From positions 248,501 to 312,500 of the forward strand of contig CAUYUJ010003625.1 in NCBI GenBank assembly GCA_963575745.1: DNA of 64,000 nt, written 5' to 3'. The notes under the pieces are model-generated. The model made no database searches. It was not told where the DNA came from and worked only from the letters and a program-made list of their open reading frames with translations. The stretch comes from Prorocentrum cordatum (taxonomy: Eukaryota; Sar; Dinophyceae; Prorocentrales; Prorocentraceae). The translations under genes were made by a program, and so were the position numbers. Position 1 is the stretch's first letter, and every line of letters begins with the position of its first letter. Below, piece after piece: positions 1-11,408 of this stretch.

Positions 1-757
1 TATCTGCGCTGCGTCGTTCAGCTATGCAGGTAGTGATCCATCTCACACCTTCGGCACGGTAAGCGATGCGCCTGCCAGGAGAGAGATCCATGTCTCTGGT
101 GACAACGTGATTGGGGTCGATCGGAGTATCAGCATCACACGTAGCGTCCGTGATACCCGAATCACCTGCTTCACCGTCGCCAAGGGCGGCTTCCGTGGGA
201 TCAACGTTTTCAGCCATTTCAGCATCTTCATCTTCAACTTCATAGACGTCTAGTTGGCTCTCTTCTTCTGGTTTGCACTGGGCAGGTTCCCCTGCATGCC
301 TGTCACGATTGAACTGCACCAGATAACTAATAAGTGCCAAGCTCTTCCAAATAGCCTTTGTTTGTTCAATTTCTGTAGCTGCTGCAGGAAGGTAGTTCTC
401 ATCCGTCTGCCGCTTATCGCATGGCGTTCTGTTGGGGTCAGTACAGTTGCCCCGACCCTGTCCATGTGACCAAACCCACGGTGTTCTTTTGAAATTCGGA
501 CTTCTTGATGGGCGTCTCATGGGACAGCCAAGCCTGCGATCGGAATGGCTGGGGCATGTGCAGCAAACGCCTCGATACTGCTTTCGATCCTCGATGGTGG
601 CCCTTTTGTGATCACGCGCGCTCATCTTTTCTCGCGCGTTAGTCTGTCCCTTCGTTGAACGAATGATAGTACCATCCTCGTTTCGCATAGCTTGGCGCAG
701 CGAATGCCAGCGTCGGATTTGACGTTCGTTCCAACCTCTATCCAACCAGTATTCCAT
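1..757 (-). CDS. Partial open frame running off left edge, retroelement-associated, function unknown
   Basis: A minus-strand frame is open from the ATG at 757 to base 1 with no stop, so the C-terminus lies outside the window. The same frame is open upstream to a TAG at 1022-1024, so the true start may be earlier or reached through a frameshift. The protein is basic and hydrophilic with a small Cys cluster (VCCTCPSHSDRRLGC, roughly 80 residues in) and an acidic stretch near the edge. I do not recognise the family. Its position downstream of a copia-like gag on the same strand suggests it belongs to that polyprotein. Confidence that it is coding is moderate because about 250 codons stay open with natural composition. 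Confidence 0.45.
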   Translation of the reverse strand, partial: MEYWLDRGWNERQIRRWHSLRQAMRNEDGTIIRSTKGQTNAREKMSARDHKRATIEDRKQYRGVCCTCPSHSDRRLGCPMRRPSRSPNFKRTPWVWSHGQGRGNCTDPNRTPCDKRQTDENYLPAAATEIEQTKAIWKSLALISYLVQFNRDRHAGEPAQCKPEEESQLDVYEVEDEDAEMAENVDPTEAALGDGEAGDSGITDATCDADTPIDPNHVVTRDMDLSPGRRIAYRAEGVRWITTCIAERRSAD

Positions 758-1628
758 CGTCTCTGCAGGTATATAATGACGAGCCAATCCAGGTTCGCCC
801 CAGCCTTTTAAACGGTGTAATTGGCCTTCTGGATGTTCTTCTCCTCGACGTTGATCACACTGGGGCGGGTTTCCCCGCAGACGTTCCCCCCTTGGGGGGG
901 CACGCGCTGTAGGCGTCTTCCCTGGCGGGCCACTTGAGGCCCCCGCCTCGGGGGCGAGGGCGCTGAACGCCGCTCGAGCGAGCGCCACTGGAGCGGGCTC
1001 GCGCCCGATCTGGCGAAAAAACTATGAGCTCGACCGCGACGCACCGCGCGGTCATCCTGTTCATATTCGTCGTCCATTGGCGAAAGACTTGGATCGTCGC
1101 GATGATTCTTTTTTCCTTGTGAAGGGCACGCGGCTTGGCGATTGCCTCGGACTGCTAGTGGGCCAATCTGACGCAACAGAAGTGCACTGAACTTCTTCAT
1201 TATGTCCAAGCTCATATTGAATGCGTTCAGATAGGTCGCCAGCGTCACGCGGGTTTCCCCGCAATGGATCACCATGGATCGATTCCATGTTTGTCGGATG
1301 CCCAATCGCCCGAGGATAGAGCACGGCATGAACTTATTCACCCGCTGCGTGAATGGTAGAATCAGAACCCGCGGGCGCCCCCGCCATGCCGAAGTCACCT
1401 TCGACGGGCGCGTGGAAGTTCTCGACAAACTCAATATCAGCAGGTTGCCCCGCGATGGGTATACCCCGCCACTTTGCCAAGTCGATATCGTCGTGGCCGG
1501 TGAACACCTCTTCGAACAGCTCGTCGGCGTACTTCTCGAGGTTCATGCTGGCACACACATACCTGGCAGCAATGAAATGAATGACTGTGGCTGAGCCGTC
1601 AGCAGGGTCGGCCAAAAGCGACTCCCAG

Positions 1629-1849
1629 TCAAAGCGCTGCATGTCGGAGTCCGTTTGAGCCACATGCATTGACGGACCCCTGCCTCTTCCATCGTCTTGG
1701 TGGGCATTCCCGTCGGAAATGTCGTGTGCAGTGGCACATGTCGCACTCCATAGTTTTTCCGTCGGCATCCTTTGGATTCCCTCGTCGTCCTTTACCTTTG
1801 CCTGACGTATGCCTACGGTTCCTGCCGGCACCTGAAAACATTTCTTCAT
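1629..1849 (-). pseudogene. Gag C-terminus with CCHC zinc knuckle
   Basis: The frame reads a Gly/Lys/Arg-rich lead (GKGKGRRGNPKDADGK) and then CDMCHCTRHFRREC, a C-X2-C-X4-H-X4-C zinc knuckle encoded at 1704-1745. Such knuckles bind nucleic acid in retroelement nucleocapsid proteins. A basic GKGKG-type lead before the knuckle is typical of dinoflagellate copia-like gag. It lies downstream of the gag core on the same strand but in a different frame, so at least one frameshift separates them. Confidence 0.7.
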
Positions 1850-2015
1850 GCTGGGGCCCAGCTGGGGCCCAGTGAGATGCTCGGAATGCTAGTGTGCCTC
1901 CACCATGTAGTCACCGACGCCTACCTTTGCCTTTACTTCGACCCTTGCCTGTTCCTTTGAGTGTCCGCCGTGCCATACGTTTTGCCCTCCTGATTGGTTT
2001 CTTCATGAATCTCCG

Positions 2016-3018
2016 TCAACGACGCTCGTGTTCTTGATAGCCCAGAAATAACCACCGGGCTTGCTGCTCTTCAGCGAGGTATGTAGGCATATCAGAGCAG
2101 TCCAGCGCGGTAATTTCATCATCAGAAGACGCATCGGCATCGGTACCTGAGTCGAGGTCGGACTCGGCGGGTTGCCCCGCAGAGCCCATTAGGGGCATGG
2201 CATGCACAGGGGAGACCGCGTCGGGTGGCCCCCTAGATCTGGCCCAGGGGTCTCGAGACCCCGAGGCCGTACCGCCATTCTGGGCCAACAATGTAGTGGT
2301 CTCAGACGGCGGCATATCATCGTTCCAGACGTTGTTGGCAGGTTGCCCTGCATTGGCCTCTGCGTGGAAGGTCTCGGTTCGGTGACCGTGACTAAAAATA
2401 CAACCGATATTGCCAGGGGGTCTCTCAGCTATGTGAGCATATGACCTCGCACGTTCAAGGAGTGCATCAAGTTGTGCTTGTTCCCTCGGCATATGGTGGT
2501 TCAGAGGCTGCAGGAGCTGCTGCGCCCGCGACGCCCCCGCTCCCAGAGCTCTGAATAATATTACTGCGAATATCTGGAAATTGGGGACGTTGAAGCCGAC
2601 TGTTTCTGCTTCGTACCGGGCTATCTCGAACCGCGCTAACGACTGGTCGATTCTTTCTCCCGCATGGACACGAAAGTCAATGAGAGCCGTGCCAGAGTTG
2701 AGCTGGCGTTCCTCTTCTAGGTTCTCGAACTTCGTACTTAAGAGGAACATATATGTAGGTGACGCCGTCGGTGTGGCGACCACCTATATTGACACCAGAA
2801 TTGATGACAGCTGGGGGAACTCTAATGGCTATGGTCCGTGCGAGCCCTCCAAGACCGCGCTGGAGTGCGGCGGCCTGTTGGGAGGGCGTCATGTTGCCTG
2901 TGGTCACGTTGATCCAGGCGTGTTCCTCCCGGACAAACTCGCGAAATTGTACTTGACCGGCAAGATCCCAATGGGGGCCGGTCGTCCTAGTGTCGCCTCC
3001 GCCCCGCATATGTCCCAC
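2016..3018 (-). pseudogene. Ty1/copia-like gag core, frameshifted
   Basis: Two overlapping frames make one gag-like protein. 3018-2677 gives the N-terminal part (WDLAGQVQFREFV, MTPSQQAAALQRGL); 2783-2016 continues with IDFRVHAGERIDQSLARFE, LLQPLNHHMPREQAQLD and AHIAERPPGNIG. I recognise this helical arrangement from multicopy dinoflagellate copia gag proteins. The switch between frames near 2740 is a frameshift. The C-terminal part turns acidic and Ser-rich. The role would be capsid formation around element RNA. Assignment is from memory of the family, not a search. Confidence 0.65.
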
Positions 3019-3066
3019 CGCTCATCCAAGAGCGACCCATATGGGCCCAAAGATAGTAACCCCAAT

Positions 3067-3555
3067 TCAATGGCCTCGTAGGTCGTAGTCGGGTGTAGTC
3101 GGTGGAGACTCGTGTTTTGTCGTCGTAAGTCTGCGAGGGGTCGGAGGCGGCAGTATATCGCATCGCATGCTGCCATGCATTATATCTTCGAAGAAACTTC
3201 CCATTGGAGTAGGTGGGTTGACTTCAGGAGTGTAATAGCGCAGGGATGTAGAATATGAGCAAGAGACCTCCGCTGGAGCAGAGGTGTCGCTGCAAGTTTC
3301 CTTGCGGTACTGCGTATCTATGTACACTCCTCCGCGCCATGCCACTGCACCCTGATGTTCCACCGTAGCTGTAGTCCACCAGATGATGCCGCGGATGGTG
3401 AGGAGTAGAGCTAGAGCTGACCACCATAGGCCAGCTCCGCTACCAAGTTTGAAGGGGGCTGGGAGGCCCCGCCAACAGCTTCGCCTCAGGCGAAGCCAAG
3501 CTCCAGCTCGGCTGTATAGTAGTAGCGGTAGACCCAATGCAAGAGGGGATGCCAT
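3067..3555 (-). CDS. Hypothetical ORF with N-terminal hydrophobic segment
   Basis: A 162-codon frame directly upstream of the gag remnant. Residues 1-60 are hydrophobic with two candidate membrane spans (near SPLALGLPLLLYS and LWWSALALLLTIRGIIWW); the rest is polar and Pro/Thr-rich. I do not recognise it. It may be the 5' part of the same retroelement's first ORF, since an N-terminal membrane-like segment recurs in other gag-like proteins of this window. It could also be a chance frame. Confidence 0.3.
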   Translation of the reverse strand: MASPLALGLPLLLYSRAGAWLRLRRSCWRGLPAPFKLGSGAGLWWSALALLLTIRGIIWWTTATVEHQGAVAWRGGVYIDTQYRKETCSDTSAPAEVSCSYSTSLRYYTPEVNPPTPMGSFFEDIMHGSMRCDILPPPTPRRLTTTKHESPPTTPDYDLRGH

Positions 3556-3707
3556 GTCAAGTAAAAGGGGATGCCTTCTAGTCTCGATAGCGATAGTGTG
3601 CCTCGCTGTGAGGCACAGTCAAATCTAGGCGGCCGGCCGCTTTGAGCCAAGACGGCCGCGGGCGCACGCTCGCTTCCGATCCTTACGTCCCCCAGCTCGC
3701 TTTAGAG

Positions 3708-4085
3708 TCGCCTGACACCCCCAGCCAACTCGGCCTCCTGGGCGCGGTGTTTCAGCGCCCCCCACACCTTGTAAAAATTCGCGCCGGCACACCCCACCGT
3801 GTCTGACGCCCCTAGCCACCTCGACCTGCTGGGCGTGGTGGTTCAGGACCCTGCGCGATGTTTTAGGGCCCCCCCACCCTGCAAAAACTAGCGCCCGCAC
3901 CCCCCACCGCGTCTGACACCCCCAGCCACCTCGACCTCCTGGGCGTGGTGTTTCCCCACCCTGTAAAAACTCGCGCCGGCACCCCCCACCGCGTCTGACA
4001 CCTCTAGGCACCTCGACCTCCTGGGCGAAGTGTTTTAGGGCCCCCCACCCTGCAAAAACTCGCGCCAGCACCCCCCACCGCGTCT
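3708..4085. repeat. Tandem repeat, about 4 copies of ~80-110 bp
   Basis: The unit begins with 'gtctgacacccccagccacc' and runs through 'ctcgacctcctgggcgtggt' and a 'ccctgcaaaaactcgcgcc' segment to 'accccccaccgc'. Four copies follow one another with unequal lengths, mainly because the 'ttttagggccccccaccc' part is missing or altered in some. No coding function is evident. 4086-4250 shows nothing I can name. Confidence 0.85.
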
Positions 4086-4254
4086 TCCCCAAGAAATTCA
4101 AACGAATATCGAATACACTTCATACCCACAACCCATGCGAAGTAGCGGGATGGGCCGAGGGCCATTTAAAAGAGAGGAGTCCGAGGTGCAACACAGAATC
4201 AGGAGTCTCAACTGAACCCTTCCTGCCGTGCTCGGAAAACACCCCGACAACAAA

Positions 4255-4624
4255 AGAATCAAACATTCGTCATTACGACTATTATTACTCTCATGATTTA
4301 CTGTACTATCATGATTCTGAACATGAGAATTATCATTATTCTTCCTATTATTACTAGAAAATTAATATTATGATTATTATTATAAAGATTCCTCGGTCCT
4401 CGCCCTGCTCCCTTTGGCGCACCGCCGGGTGGCCGGCTTGCCAGCTCGAAGAGCGTGGCGCAGTGCAAGTTTTCGAGCGGCGAGATGTCGTTGTACCGGA
4501 CGGCAAGCGGGTGTAACCTCCGGGCCCTCTGGCCCAGGGTATCCTCCTCCTCGCCCTCACCCACCATGGGCATCATCCGCATCATCATAAGCATCGTCAC
4601 CACCATCATCAGCAATGACATGAC

Positions 4625-4695
<71 letters not shown>

Positions 4696-4835
4696 CCATC
4701 ACCATCATCACCACCACACCCACCCACCATCATCGTCATCATCATCAGCAGCATCAGCAGCATCATCAGCATCAGCATCAGCATCGTCATCATCATGAGC
4801 ATCGTTGACATCAGCAGTATCGTCATCGTCATCAT

Positions 4836-4866
<31 letters not shown>

Positions 4867-5000
4867 AGCAGCCGCAACAGCGTCAACAGCTGAATAAAAA
4901 TAATCATCACCATCATCACCAAAACTGAAACCATCACCACCACCACCGTCATCATCATCATCATCATCATCATCAGCATCAGTATCAGTATCAGCATCAG

Positions 5001-5042
<42 letters not shown>

Positions 5043-5138
5043 AACGAACATCAGCATCATCATCATCATCATCAGCATCATCATCATCATCGTCATCATC
5101 ATCATCGTCATCATCATCAGCAGCAGCAGCAGCATTAG

Positions 5139-5170
<32 letters not shown>

Positions 5171-5385
5171 GCATCATCATCACCATCATCCCCTCCCAGC
5201 CATCCTCTTCCCCCTTTTCCCACTTCTCGTCCGCCTCCTCATTCTCATCATTCTCCTCCTCCTCCGCATCGTCCTGCTCCTCTCCCTCATCCGCCTCCTC
5301 CTCCTCCCTTCCTCCCCCCCTTCCTCCTCCTTTTCCTCCTCCTCCTCCTCTTCCTCCTCCTTGTCCTCCTCCTCCTCCTACACCC
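4255..5385. repeat. AT-rich stretch, then (CAT)n and (CTC)n microsatellites
   Basis: 4255-4390 is AT-rich. 4565-5190 is dominated by CAT/TCA triplets, interrupted by CAG and CGT units; the longest pure run is at about 4624-4695. 5220-5385 is CTC/TCC-rich. Frames through this region give only poly-Met, poly-Asp or poly-Ser proteins and are not genes. 4390-4565 is unique sequence with no gene I can support. Confidence 0.9.
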
Positions 5386-6642
5386 CGTGTCCTTATGGAG
5401 AACTCCTCAGAGTCGCAGCCCCAGACGTGCCGGTAGGACGGGTCTGGCTTTTCGCATAAGCGCGAGAGGAGGAGAAGGAAGGGAGACGCAGCCGATAGCT
5501 GCACAATCCGGTGAATAGAAAGAGGAGAAGGAAGAGGCAACACAAAGGTCGATGCAGTGTGGTCGGGGTCGTCACAGGGCCCTCCACCGCTCCCTGCGGA
5601 GGGCCTGCAGTGTCCATGGGGGGAACGACACGCCAGACCGCTGATGGGGAACTGCGCTGTCACTTGCCAAGAGCAGCACAGCCTGGAGAGTGCACGTGGG
5701 GTAGCCACGTGACGTGGCACGACGGTCGCGTCCCAGTCCTCCAAACTTGAGATGGCCCGTCGCACTGCAGCGTACCCAGGCGGGGCGCACTTGGACGGGG
5801 GCGCAGCAAGGGCCGCGCAAACTGATGAGTGGTAACTTAAGGTGGAGCGCGCGCGAGGTGGGCCTCTGGCCAACATTCTCGGTCATCCAAAGTGGGGGCC
5901 CCGGAGGGGGGGGCATAGACGGCCCCCAGCCCCGCGGGCAGTCAGGTCTAAGGGGACGCGGGGGGGGGGGATTATTTCAGCCACCGCCCCGCTGTCCAGG
6001 ATGGAACCACGAGACCAGCGTGGGCTGTCTAGTTCGCAGCGCAATGGTATTGGTGCACCTCTGCCCCAACAGAGGTAGCACAGGGGTATTAAGGCCTAGG
6101 CCTGGCGCTGCGGTGAAACCTGCCCGCAACAAGGTCAGGAGCGACCACGAGGGAGGGGACCTGACACCACACCATGTCCTCAGCCCCCACTCGCTGAATC
6201 GTTGTGCAAGGCAAAGGGCCGGTTGAGGACCATGGGGCTGCCAACCCAGCGGGCACCGCCCGGCGCTGCGGGGTCCCAGATGGCCCACAGGGTCAGCGCG
6301 ACGGAGACCACTTTGTAGAGGTAGGGGGATGTTGTTCCCAGCAGTCCAAGATCATTGTTGTCCAGGAAGCACGCGTTGCGTTCCATGACGGGCAGAGTAG
6401 CAACTCTGAGAATCGACGTGTCCTGGTAGAACAGAAGAGGTTTGAGCCACAGACAGGCTGCGTAGACCCTCCTCCACGGGGGGCAGGTAGGGGAGACGGA
6501 GGGCGGGGGAGGGGGAAGGGGGTAGCAATCCCAGTGCGAGGTCCCAGTCGAGGCGGGCCGGCATCCCCCGACCGCGGGGAGGGGGTGGGCGCGAAGCGGC
6601 TGGGCTATACCGTGATCACTTGGGGTGGAAGTCGCATCCCCG
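5386..6642. other. No supported gene; probable 3' untranslated region or flank of the giant element
   Basis: The last convincing codons of the helicase polyprotein stop at 6643 on the minus strand. From there to the microsatellite at 5385 I see only short frames with shifting composition. A hydrophobic patch encoded near 6280-6350 on the minus strand (YLYKVVSVALTLWAIW) is the only notable item. The region could be the element's 3' tail. Confidence 0.4.
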
Positions 6643-7711
6643 CTAACGCTTGTCCGCGTAGTGGGTTTCACCTCTGGGGGAGGACCTTTTTCCTTTGGCC
6701 TTCCAATCAGCGTCGGCCCATGTGTCCTGCTGATGGCCCCGCCCATCCCAGGACTGCCACGTGCGCCAGGGTGCTGCGGATCCCGATGCACCTGTCCGTG
6801 CGGCAGCCCCGTCGTCAATGGACCATGGGGGGGTCTTTGCAGCCGCCTTGCCCTCGCCGGCCCATGCGTCGGCATGCCCCTTGCTTCCGATGGGCGCGTC
6901 GGCAATGCGTGGTCTGGTGTCGCGCTGCGTGAGTCTGCGCTGCTTTTCCATGGCGCTCGGCCAGTCGACGTGGAGTTGGTATTCTCTGTCCATCCTGTAG
7001 GCGTCGTATCCAATTTTGCTCCATGCCTGGAGGAATTCGTCGCATTGCTGCACCGTGTTTCGCCTGGGGTCGGACTTGATGTTGACCCAGGCGCCCCCTT
7101 GACTATAGGCCGCCTTTCTGGCCCAGGCGCTCCAGGCCCCATTAAACGCGCCCCCCCAGCGTCTTCTGCATGCGTGTGATCTTATCTGGTGCCGGCTCGT
7201 CCCTGGAGACGTCTGCATCGTCGATGGGTCTTAAGGGCATGGGGAGGCCTCCCATGGGGTCGTCAGGGCGCGCTGGTGGGATTGCTGCGGCCCCTGCGTC
7301 GTGCCACCGGCTCTGGGTGCTGCGCCGCGGTCTGGGAGCGCTGCGATGCGGTGTGGCCGAGCGCTCTCTGGGGCTGCCTTCGTCGACTGCGGGTGGTCGG
7401 CGGCCAGCTTGGCTCCCCGACTGCCTACGTGATCCGCCGTCGCTGACAGCGTTAAAGCTCCAGGTCCGCCCCTCTCTGGGGCGGGCTTCGTCTCTCCTCC
7501 ATGCGTCACTGGATGCTCCTCGGTCGGTAGCCTGCGCAAATGGGGACCAGGCTTGCGAGTCGGCCCTGCGGGGGGGCTGGGCCCAGAGTGGAGGGGGACT
7601 TTGCGCCGGCTTCCGGTCGGTGGGTACTGGGCCGTCGACATCGCCCCCCTGATGCGCAGGGCTGGCCTGCGACCCGGAGTCAGCCGGGGCATCCGTCGGG
7701 CTGCCGCGCGC
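6643..7711 (-). pseudogene. C-terminal part of helicase polyprotein (unknown domain)
   Basis: Downstream of an in-frame TAG that follows an acidic stretch (VEGIDWDDDAENKSEPDA), the reading continues through a long Pro/Arg/Ser-rich linker. It then reaches a compact, protein-like segment encoded at about 7150-6930 (ARKAAYSQGGAWVNIKSD, EFLQAWSKIGYDAYRMD). It ends in a basic tail (KAKGKRSSPRGETHYADKR) and a TAG at 6643. At least one frameshift lies near 7160. I do not recognise the compact segment. It is the probable C-terminus of the polyprotein that starts at 14208. Confidence 0.45.
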
Positions 7712-9225
7712 CTAGGCGTCCGGCTCGGATTTATTCTCGGCATCGTCGTCCCAGTCTATCCCTTCCACATCGCCGTCGCCGTTCAAGTGCTCTGCTGAGG
7801 ACAGCACCTCTTCTGGGGCCCCGTCGGGCTGGCCAGGTGCGCGGGGTCGTTGTGGCAGATCATTTGCGCGGGTCGGGGGGGCGTCGTGATCCCCAGCTAG
7901 CTGGTCGGATGGGGGCGTTGCCTTGCCCTGGGGCCTGTTGAGCCAACTGGCGGCAGGAGGCTCATCTTCTGCTGTGCTCTGGTAGTCACATCTTGGGGCT
8001 GGGCGGCGAGGAGTTCTATCGTTCCTCTGGTTAGGTCGTTCCCCAGCCTCGTGAGGAACAGCGCGAGGACGTGCGGGCCCTGCCCTTTCTGACTGTCGAG
8101 GCTGCTTGTGTAGCGCTCCCAGTCCTCCTGGTACTTCGGGTTGCTCTCCGCCAAGTGTGCGACTACCCTCGCAGCCGCAGCCCTCTGTCCATCCCATGGG
8201 ATGCAAGGGGGGCGGCCGTTGCACGGGATTTCTTCTCCGTAGATTGAAGCAAGGAAGGGTAGCAGTTGCTCACAGGGCCCTCTCGTTTCGTCGGTTGCAT
8301 CATCCTCGATGTCCTCCCACTGTTGCTGCGCGAAGGCGGCCCAGAGGGTGTAGGCTGCGTGGCTCCACTCGATCAGGTATTTCACCAGAGCGCGGACAGG
8401 GCTTCTCGACTCACTCCCTACCAGACGGAAGGTGGAGTAGGTGGGCAGCAGGGGCGCCGGTGGCGGCTGCAGGTCGGGAAGAGAATAATTGATCTTGGTG
8501 GGGGGCCGTGCCGATCGGTCCTCGCGCGGTGGGGCAGGTGCGTCCGCGTCTTCGACTGGTGCCCTGCTCCCTGGGGAGAGGTGCGTGGACATGTCGTAGC
8601 TGTAACTGTCCTCGGGAGCTTCTGTTGTGGCCTGCCGCTGAGTAGGGATAGCTGGGCACACCTCGCTGGAGTAGGTGGTCGAGCATGTGGTCGAGGACGC
8701 CTGGGGCGATGTTCCAGATGTGAACAAAGCACCTCCTGCAGGCCCATTCCGCGTTCCACTGCTGCTTGATCCATAGGGAGGGCATTACGTCCCACGGCGG
8801 GAGGCCCGCATGCTCGTTGCAGTTTGCTTCTGCCTCGGGGCGCCACATGCAGCTTCCGAGGGCAGGGCGGCCCGGCTTCCATTCCAGCAAGGGGGAACCA
8901 GGGGGACAGGTGTCACATGTGGCTGAGTACCTTTGGGTGTGGTGCGCTTCTGCACCGAACCTGCCGTCGGTGAGCCTGTGGGGTGGGAAGGCGGCACCGA
9001 CGCTGGACGGCTGGAAGGGGCGCGGCGCCCGCATGACGAGGCCCCTCAGGGTGGACGGAATCGGGGCATCGTTTGGACGACCAAACCCCAGCCGGAGGTT
9101 GGACAGCGAGGGGAGGGCCCGAGCTCTCTTGCGCGCTTGGTTTTCCTCCGCTCTGCGATTATACTCCCGCAGTCGCTGCTGCAAACTCCAGGGACTTGAC
9201 CCGACACAACTCGCATGGCCATCTG
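7712..9225 (-). pseudogene. Helicase polyprotein: Cys/Trp-rich module and helical region
   Basis: After a frameshift near 9225 the frame reads a basic helix (LREYNRRAEENQARKRARAL). Then comes a Cys/Trp cluster encoded at about 8930-8700: CDTC, EWKPGRPALGSC, C-x2-H, an LPPWDVMPSLW segment and WACRRC. The spacing (C-x2-C ... C ... C-x2-H ... C-x2-C) suggests a metal-binding fold of a type I have no name for. After another frameshift near 8665 the protein continues through a Trp-rich helical region (LIEWSHAAYTLWAAFAQQQW) and an acidic stretch to 7712. Confidence 0.45.
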
Positions 9226-11385
9226 CAGTTTTGTTTCTCTCTTCATGTATGCATGTGCGCGGTTCTGCGCGAGTAACTCCCGGGTGTCGTCATCCTCCCA
9301 GGTGCCGGCTGCGCCCTGCAATCCCGCGCTGGTGCAGCCGTCGCAGTTGAAGCGAGCCTCCTTCTGCAGCCTGCAGAATCGCTCGCCCCGCACTACCGGG
9401 GGGGATAGCGCCGCGCCGGAAGCCGGCGATGCCGGGAGGTCCTCGTCGAGGCGGCGGTTGGACATCGCGACCCCGCCTCCTATGTACCGCAGGTCTGACA
9501 TGGTGCGTGGGCTGCCGAGCCAATCTTCTGAACCTGTCAGCGCCCTGTGCAGCTGGCAGATGCAGCATTCTCCACTGCGTAGCTGTTTGACGTCCGCGGG
9601 CTGGACTATCACCTCCAGCACGCGCATGGGGGCCTCCAGAGTGAAGCCGTGCTCCTGCATTCCTGCCCATGTCTGAGGGCATTTGTGCGTCGCCGCAGTC
9701 TGCTGGTGATGGGCGTAGGCGGCCAGCGTGCTGATATGGCGGATGACTTGCTCCATCTTGGCGTTGAGGGAAGCGAAGTCGGCAAGCTTGAAACCCCAAG
9801 TGGTAGCAAACTGGCTGCGGAACTCCTTGTGGGCTTCCTGCCAGGGAAGGCAGAGACCCATCGCCGCTTCTATGATGTCACCTGTGGCCTCTGGATGTGG
9901 GAATGGCCAGAGCGTAGCGCGCGGCCCCCGCAGTTGCAGCATCATCACCACGAGGAGGACTCCGAGCGTGGGGGCGTTGAGTGGGCGACCGTCGTTTCCG
10001 AGAAGGGCAGGTGCGAGGGCAGATTCGACCTGATCTGGGCGGAGCAATGAGTGTAGGTGTTCCATCCCAGGGTGCACCCTGTGGCGTTTGCAGCAGCATG
10101 TGGCTGTGCTCCAGGCTGCGGGGAACTGGGGGAGCGTGCCGACGGGAGTGCACCTGCTTGAGGGCTTGGGGCGGCGGTTGCTACCAACGGCGTGGGGCAG
10201 CGGGGGAAGTGAGGTGAGTGGGGCACTCAGCTGTACCGCGTGCCATGATGTGCCCAGTCCTAGGAACCAGACCAGGGCTGCCCACGTCAGGTTGTATACC
10301 AGGTTGCTGGTATCGATTCCGACCTCCACGTCCAAACAATACCCCAGGTGGCTCCAGGCCTTCCGATCGAGGCGGCCCGGCTGTCTCGGGGTGGCACCCA
10401 TGGGCCACTGGTGGGGATGGAGCCCGGCAACCGTGTAGAGGATGACTCCCATTGCAGGGTCGTCGACAAGCTTCTGCATGCTGTCTGCGATGGCTTCGCC
10501 GAGCTTGTCCCAGGAGAACAGGGGGTCGAGCGGTGCCGCGATGCGCTCCGCAAAGCTGCTCTCCATGGAAGTCTTGGCTTTCTTCATGGCGTCGTCTAGG
10601 CCTTTAACGCTCTCGTCCCCGGTATGGGTGGGGGCGGCAGGAATCCACGTGGTCAGGTCCTTGATGGGGTCGAACTCCTCGTCGGTCTGTAGCCTCATCC
10701 TTGTGCCCAGGTCAGCCCTTTCGAAGCGGACCCATAGTTTGGCAAACCTCCCGTACTCTGACAGCTCACGCAAGCGAGCTCCTGTGGCAGTGCCAAACAT
10801 CCTTCCGTCCCCGAGGATGACCACCTTGGTGGTGGCGCGCGTGATCGCGACGTTCACTCTATTGGGATTGTCCATGAACCCCCAGTCGTGCCAGCTGTTG
10901 GAACGGGTGGTCAGGTAAACGACTAGATCTGCCTCTCCGCCCTGACTGGAGTCTATGGTGGAGATGGTGAGCTCGCCGCTGGCAAGGTGCTCCTCTGCTA
11001 TTTGTCGCAGCCCGGGGAAACGCAGGCCGATCCTGGTGAGGGGGGAACTCCATTGTGCGAAAACGCGCTCATGGTCCTTGGTACCATCGTCGTGTTCGGG
11101 GGGGTGTGCTGCGTGACCTCCGCTCTTGGCTGGTCCGCCCTTGCCCTTCCCTTTGTCCTTGGCCTTGGTCTGCCTGAGAGCGCCGCTGATGCTTCGCCCT
11201 GTCTGTGGCCAACCGTTCTCAAGGACTGCACATTGTAGCTGGTTGCCTACTACGACGCGCACGGTTGTGCCGTTCCTCATGGCAGGCAAGAGCGCTCGCA
11301 CGATGTCCACCGTCTGCGCAGCCTCTGGAAGGTTCGCATTTCCTGAGTGAAGGTTGGATATGACCTCGAGGGAGGGGTTATCCAC
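9226..11385 (-). pseudogene. UPF1-like SF1 helicase, second RecA domain and C-terminal region
   Basis: The 11385 frame gives helicase motif V (TIDSSQGGEADLVVY, about residues 143-157) and motif VI (NRVNVAITRATTKVVILGD, about 175-193). These match UPF1/DNA2-type superfamily 1 helicases, which unwind nucleic acid 5' to 3' using ATP. A Lys/Gly-rich insertion (KAKDKGKGKGG) sits before motif V. About 500 residues of unrecognised sequence follow, with hydrophobic stretches (VYNLTWAALVWFLGL) and Cys pairs (CCICQLH, FNCDGC). It continues the preceding RecA1 half after a gap where the frame is disturbed (11385-11410). Confidence 0.8.
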
Positions 11386-11408
11386 CAGGAAAAAAACGGT
11401 GCCTCTCT

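Larger units (their letters stand above)
1..3555 (-). mobile_element. Decayed Ty1/copia-like retroelement, 5' (gag) portion
   Basis: Reading right to left on the minus strand, the gag-type core (2016-3018) and a CCHC knuckle (1704-1745) occur in the order expected for a dinoflagellate Ty1/copia-like element. An open but unrecognised frame follows to the left edge. Stretches at 808-1703 are open in shifting frames and give no firm domain. Reading frames are broken at about 2740 and elsewhere, so this copy is not functional. I cannot identify long terminal repeats; the left part of the element is outside the window. Confidence 0.65.

Noticed and set aside
3636-3660. Possible relic of the dinoflagellate spliced leader (a TTGGCTCAA match on the minus strand)
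   Set aside because: Only about nine bases match and the upstream part of the leader is absent; expected by chance.
4298-5876. Long frames rich in Met, Asp, His or Leu across the CAT/CTC repeats
   Set aside because: They are translations of triplet microsatellites in all phases, not genes.
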